Shown here piece after piece: positions 7,194-8,494 of a stretch of 8,494 bases of DNA. The notes beneath the pieces were generated by a model. That model worked only from the letters and a program-made list of their open reading frames with translations, was not told the origin of the DNA and made no database searches. Origin of the DNA: Roseobacter sp. (GTDB lineage: Bacteria; Pseudomonadota; Alphaproteobacteria; Rhodobacterales; Rhodobacteraceae); the NCBI GenBank assembly GCA_024636425.1, contig JAGXHB010000033.1, positions 1-8,494 of the forward strand, given 5' to 3'. The translations under genes were made by a program, and so were the position numbers. Position 1 is the stretch's first letter. Each line of letters opens with the position of its first letter.

Positions 7194-7367
7194 ATGGCTA
7201 ATGAAGATCAAGCAAAAGGCAAAGCCAAGGACGTTGGCGGCAAGGTCAAAGAAGAAGCCGGTGATGCGACTGGCAACGACGAGATGAAACGCGAAGGCCA
7301 GCGCGATCAGGCCAAAGGTAAGGCCCAGAAAGGCGTCGGTGACGCCAAGGACAAACTGTCGGACTGA
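7194..7367 (+). CDS. CsbD family stress-response protein
   Basis: This is a 57-residue hydrophilic protein of the CsbD family (PF05532). It is almost entirely made of the family's repeated pattern: DQAKGKAKDVGGKVKEEAGD near the N-terminus, then a central linker with KREGQRDQAKGKAQ, and a second half ending GVGDAKDKLSD. There is no hydrophobic core, Cys or signal peptide. CsbD proteins are small, abundant, stress-induced proteins of unknown molecular function; the Bacillus founder is under SigB control. The start at 7194 is chosen because GGAG at 7184-7187 sits 6 bases before it; the in-frame ATG at 7179 would overlap that site and adds residues foreign to the family. A GGAAC promoter candidate lies just upstream, and two further small hydrophilic genes follow. 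Confidence 0.93.
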   Translation: MANEDQAKGKAKDVGGKVKEEAGDATGNDEMKREGQRDQAKGKAQKGVGDAKDKLSD

Positions 7368-7378
7368 CAGTTGGCGAG

Positions 7379-7406
7379 GGGAGGCGGCCTGGTGCCGCTC
7401 CCTTCT
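7379..7406 (+). terminator. Possible weak terminator or attenuator after the CsbD gene
   Basis: GGGAGGCGGC at 7379-7388 can pair with GCCGCTCCC at 7394-7402 with one bulged G and a 5-base loop. The stem is followed by the pyrimidine-rich TTCTACTT rather than a clean T run, so termination may be partial. Partial termination would give more CsbD transcript than transcript for the two genes behind it. Confidence 0.4.
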
Positions 7407-7439
7407 ACTTACCGCAATTCGAAACCTCAGGAGACTGAT

Positions 7440-7592
7440 ATGAGCAAGTCAAAGGACGACATTAAGAAAGATGACAGCCAGAAGAAGCCGCCCAAAGATC
7501 CGAAAGAAGAGTTGCATAGATCAGACGACGCTCTGGGTGATGCACCCGCTGGTGGACCGAACGCCACAGAGCGTTCACGATTGGCAGACTGA
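7440..7592 (+). CDS. Small Lys/Asp-rich hydrophilic protein, unknown function
   Basis: This 50-residue protein belongs to no family I recognise. The N-terminal half is dense in charge (KSKDDIKKDDSQKKPPKDPK), with eight Lys in the first 22 residues. The second half is Asp/Gly/Pro/Ala-rich and ends ATERSRLAD. It has no hydrophobic segment, Cys or aromatic residue and should be disordered. AGGAG at 7429-7433 lies 6 bases before the ATG at 7440, which is why I prefer it over the in-frame upstream start at 7371, which lies in the hairpin region. It follows the CsbD gene by 72 bases, and the next small frame begins 2 bases after its stop. The strong ribosome binding site is the main evidence for a real gene; a hydrophilin-like stress role is inferred from its neighbours. 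Confidence 0.75.
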   Translation: MSKSKDDIKKDDSQKKPPKDPKEELHRSDDALGDAPAGGPNATERSRLAD

Positions 7593-7594
7593 TC

Positions 7595-7765
7595 GTGACA
7601 GAGGACCCAAACCCACCGCCCGCAGAAGATTCTGTTCAGGAAACTTCTGAAAGTCCTCTGCTTCCGCCTCAGGAAGACCCGGATATCGGGCCAACCGAAA
7701 ACCCGGTGGAAGAACCTGGTGAAACGCGGCCCGAACCACCGGCTGAAATTGTTCAGGCTGGTTAA
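7595..7765 (+). CDS. Small acidic Pro/Glu-rich protein with GTG start, unknown function
   Basis: This short frame of 56 residues begins at a GTG 2 bases after the previous stop and ends at TAA 7763-7765. The product has 14 Pro, 11 Glu and 4 Asp against a single Arg, with no aromatic residue and repeated PxxE/EP patterns (ETSESPLLPPQEDPD, NPVEEPGETRPEPPAE). It is strongly acidic and probably fully disordered. No clear ribosome binding site precedes the GTG, so translation would depend on coupling to the 7440 gene. An alternative is that it was once the C-terminal part of that gene, split by a frameshift, since the two frames differ and nearly touch. The even, non-shadow amino-acid pattern argues for real coding. 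I do not recognise a family. Confidence 0.5.
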   Translation: MTEDPNPPPAEDSVQETSESPLLPPQEDPDIGPTENPVEEPGETRPEPPAEIVQAG

Positions 7766-7816
7766 ATTACTTCAGGCGAAGATGAATTCACCTGAAAAAA
7801 GTGGCCGCTTGAACGC

Positions 7817-7841
7817 GTGGCAAAACGCCATTTGATTTTTT
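7817..7841 (+). terminator. Possible intrinsic terminator after the small-protein genes
   Basis: GTGGC at 7817-7821 can pair with GCCAT at 7827-7831 (one G-U pair) around a 5-base loop, followed directly by TTGATTTTTT. The stem is short but the T run is the best in the region. It sits about 50 bases after the last small gene, where the transcript would be expected to end. Confidence 0.4.
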
Positions 7842-7895
7842 CATATCATCGCGCAATTTGCTTCTCGCACCATGACCATTCGAGCGAAATTAAGG

Positions 7896-8144
7896 TCAGC
7901 GTGACGGTGCAGGCAAGATAGCCTCTCGGACAGCTTGGCTGAATGTATTCAGCGCATCCTGATCCGTCGCCAGTTTGAGGCGCAGCGACATTGGAAGCTC
8001 AAGCTGGACGCCTTCGCCCGAGCGTGTCCGGTTGCAGATATTAGCCTCATGAATGCCGGGCAGCGTCTTGTTCGGCTCGGCTGCAAGGTTCCGGCATCGT
8101 ACCCGGTAACCCCGCCACTTTCCGTGGTTTTTACACTTTGGCCG
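7896..8144 (-). pseudogene. C-terminal remnant of a poly-gamma-glutamate hydrolase-like protein
   Basis: On the minus strand a frame is open from after a TGA at 8145-8147 to a TGA at 7896-7898. From about its middle it reads LPGIHEANICNRTRSGEGVQ, then LELPMSLRLKL, then a helix-like tail ending FSQAVREAILPAPSR. NICNR..SG.GVQLEL followed by an Arg-containing helix is the closing signature of the phage-related poly-gamma-glutamate hydrolase family (DUF867, PF05908). These are zinc enzymes of about 200 residues that cleave gamma-glutamyl polymers. The N-terminal two thirds, with the metal ligands, is missing: the region up to 8336 shows nothing family-like in any minus frame I read. The longer minus-strand frame over the same bases (7949-8482) is in a different register and looks like a shadow. 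It is a decayed gene end, convergent with the small-protein genes. Confidence 0.6.
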
Positions 8145-8170
8145 TCACTGATCCCAGCTGTCGGCTGAGC

Positions 8171-8188
8171 GTTGCGCCCCTGTGCAAC
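8171..8188. repeat. 18-base inverted repeat upstream of the ugpB-like gene
   Basis: GTTGCGCCCCTGTGCAAC has 7-base arms with one G-T mismatch around CCCT. It lies about 150 bases before the ATG at 8337, in an otherwise empty 189-base gap (8148-8336). No T run follows on either strand, so a terminator is unlikely; an operator or a chance palindrome are the alternatives. Confidence 0.3.
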
Positions 8189-8336
8189 CAAAGCCAATAT
8201 CTTACCGCCAAGTCTTACTTTGCAAACATCGCGCGGTTCGCAACAACGGCAAAAAGTATTGCCTTGCTGATCATTGAGTGCAGGATAACGTTTCGAGGAC
8301 TGCCGACAGAGAGTCGGTGCGAACTGGGAGGATAAT

Positions 8337-8494
8337 ATGAGAAACGTAGCAATTGGCGCATTGGTCGCCGGGTCCACGCTTTTTTCGCCGATCTCGGCGT
8401 ATGCGCAGACCGAAATAGAATTTTGGCATGCTTTTACAGGGCGTCTGGGTGAACTTGTTGCCACACAAGTGCAAGACTTCAACGCCAGTCAGGA
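8337..8494 (+). CDS. ugpB: UgpB-like ABC transporter substrate-binding protein (3' end outside window)
   Basis: Only the first 52 codons are inside the window. Residues 1-23 form a signal peptide: a short basic start (MRN), a hydrophobic core (VAIGALVAGSTLF), and a SAYA site with cleavage likely after Ala23. The mature start TEIEFWHAFTGRLGELVATQ and the following VQDFNASQ match the beginning of sn-glycerol-3-phosphate-binding UgpB proteins, where FWH near the N-terminus leads into the first helix. Such proteins capture glycerol-3-phosphate or related phosphodiesters in the periplasm and hand them to the UgpAE-UgpC importer, whose genes would be expected downstream. Related sugar-binding proteins of the same family cannot be excluded from so short a piece. 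GGGAGG at 8326-8331, 5 bases before the ATG, supports the start. I see no convincing Pho box in the upstream gap. Confidence 0.8.
   Translation, partial: MRNVAIGALVAGSTLFSPISAYAQTEIEFWHAFTGRLGELVATQVQDFNASQ

Noticed and set aside
7772..7800. Hairpin TTCAGGCG/CACCTGAA followed by AAAAAA
   Set aside because: The tract after the stem is A rather than T on the plus strand, and on the minus strand the bases after the stem are not T-rich enough; it is at best a relic.
7949..8482. Minus-strand frame of 177 codons across the ugpB start
   Set aside because: It overlaps the ugpB-like signal peptide antisense and runs in a different register from the recognisable poly-gamma-glutamate hydrolase tail; the peptide looks random.
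1..8494. Search for tRNA, rRNA, CRISPR arrays, insertion sequences and toxin-antitoxin pairs
   Set aside because: No cloverleaf-like segment, regularly spaced repeat, transposase motif or recognisable toxin-antitoxin pair was seen on either strand.

Overview
The window reads as a moderately GC-rich (about 58-60 percent by eye) chromosomal segment of an alphaproteobacterium. This rests on protein style (UgpB-like binding protein, glucose 1-dehydrogenase-type SDR, CsbD, GH15 protein) and on GGAAC-type promoter candidates. Rhodobacterales or a neighbouring order is a guess. There is no rRNA, tRNA, CRISPR array or intact mobile element.

Layout, left to right. (1) 1-714: 3' part of an HSL/GDXG-family alpha/beta hydrolase, cut by the window edge. 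(2) 989-3845: a GH15 glucoamylase/trehalase-like enzyme followed by a glucose 1-dehydrogenase-type SDR; together they could release glucose from an intracellular alpha-glucoside and oxidise it. (3) 3842-4228: the C-terminal third of acetate kinase, with its start overlapping the SDR stop. (4) 4335-5162: a small protein of unknown function with a C-terminal membrane segment, then a small NTF2-like (SnoaL/DUF4440-type) protein. (5) 5163-5921: no intact gene, but the minus strand carries the C-terminal end of a GH94 protein (cyclic beta-glucan synthase/cellobiose phosphorylase type). (6) 5922-7124: a 400-residue membrane protein whose N-terminal half looks like an archaemetzincin-type metalloprotease in which the catalytic Glu is Ser. 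(7) 7194-7765: three small hydrophilic proteins (CsbD, a 50-residue Lys/Asp-rich protein, and a 56-residue Pro/Glu-rich protein from a GTG start). (8) 7896-8144, minus strand: C-terminal tail of a poly-gamma-glutamate hydrolase-like protein. (9) 8337 to the edge: signal peptide and first mature residues of a UgpB-like ABC transporter binding protein.

Two themes stand out. First, three separate gene tails (acetate kinase, GH94, poly-gamma-glutamate hydrolase) all lack their N-terminal parts, so this is an eroded region. The acetate kinase and GH94 remains beside intact GH15 and glucose dehydrogenase genes suggest a formerly larger sugar or glucan cluster. Second, three GGAAC-N16/17-(C/A)(G/A)T(T/C) elements sit before the GH15 gene, the 4335 gene and the CsbD gene. 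They resemble alphaproteobacterial general-stress (EcfG) promoters and may tie the surviving genes into a stress response. The most unusual protein is the metzincin-like one at 5922-7124.
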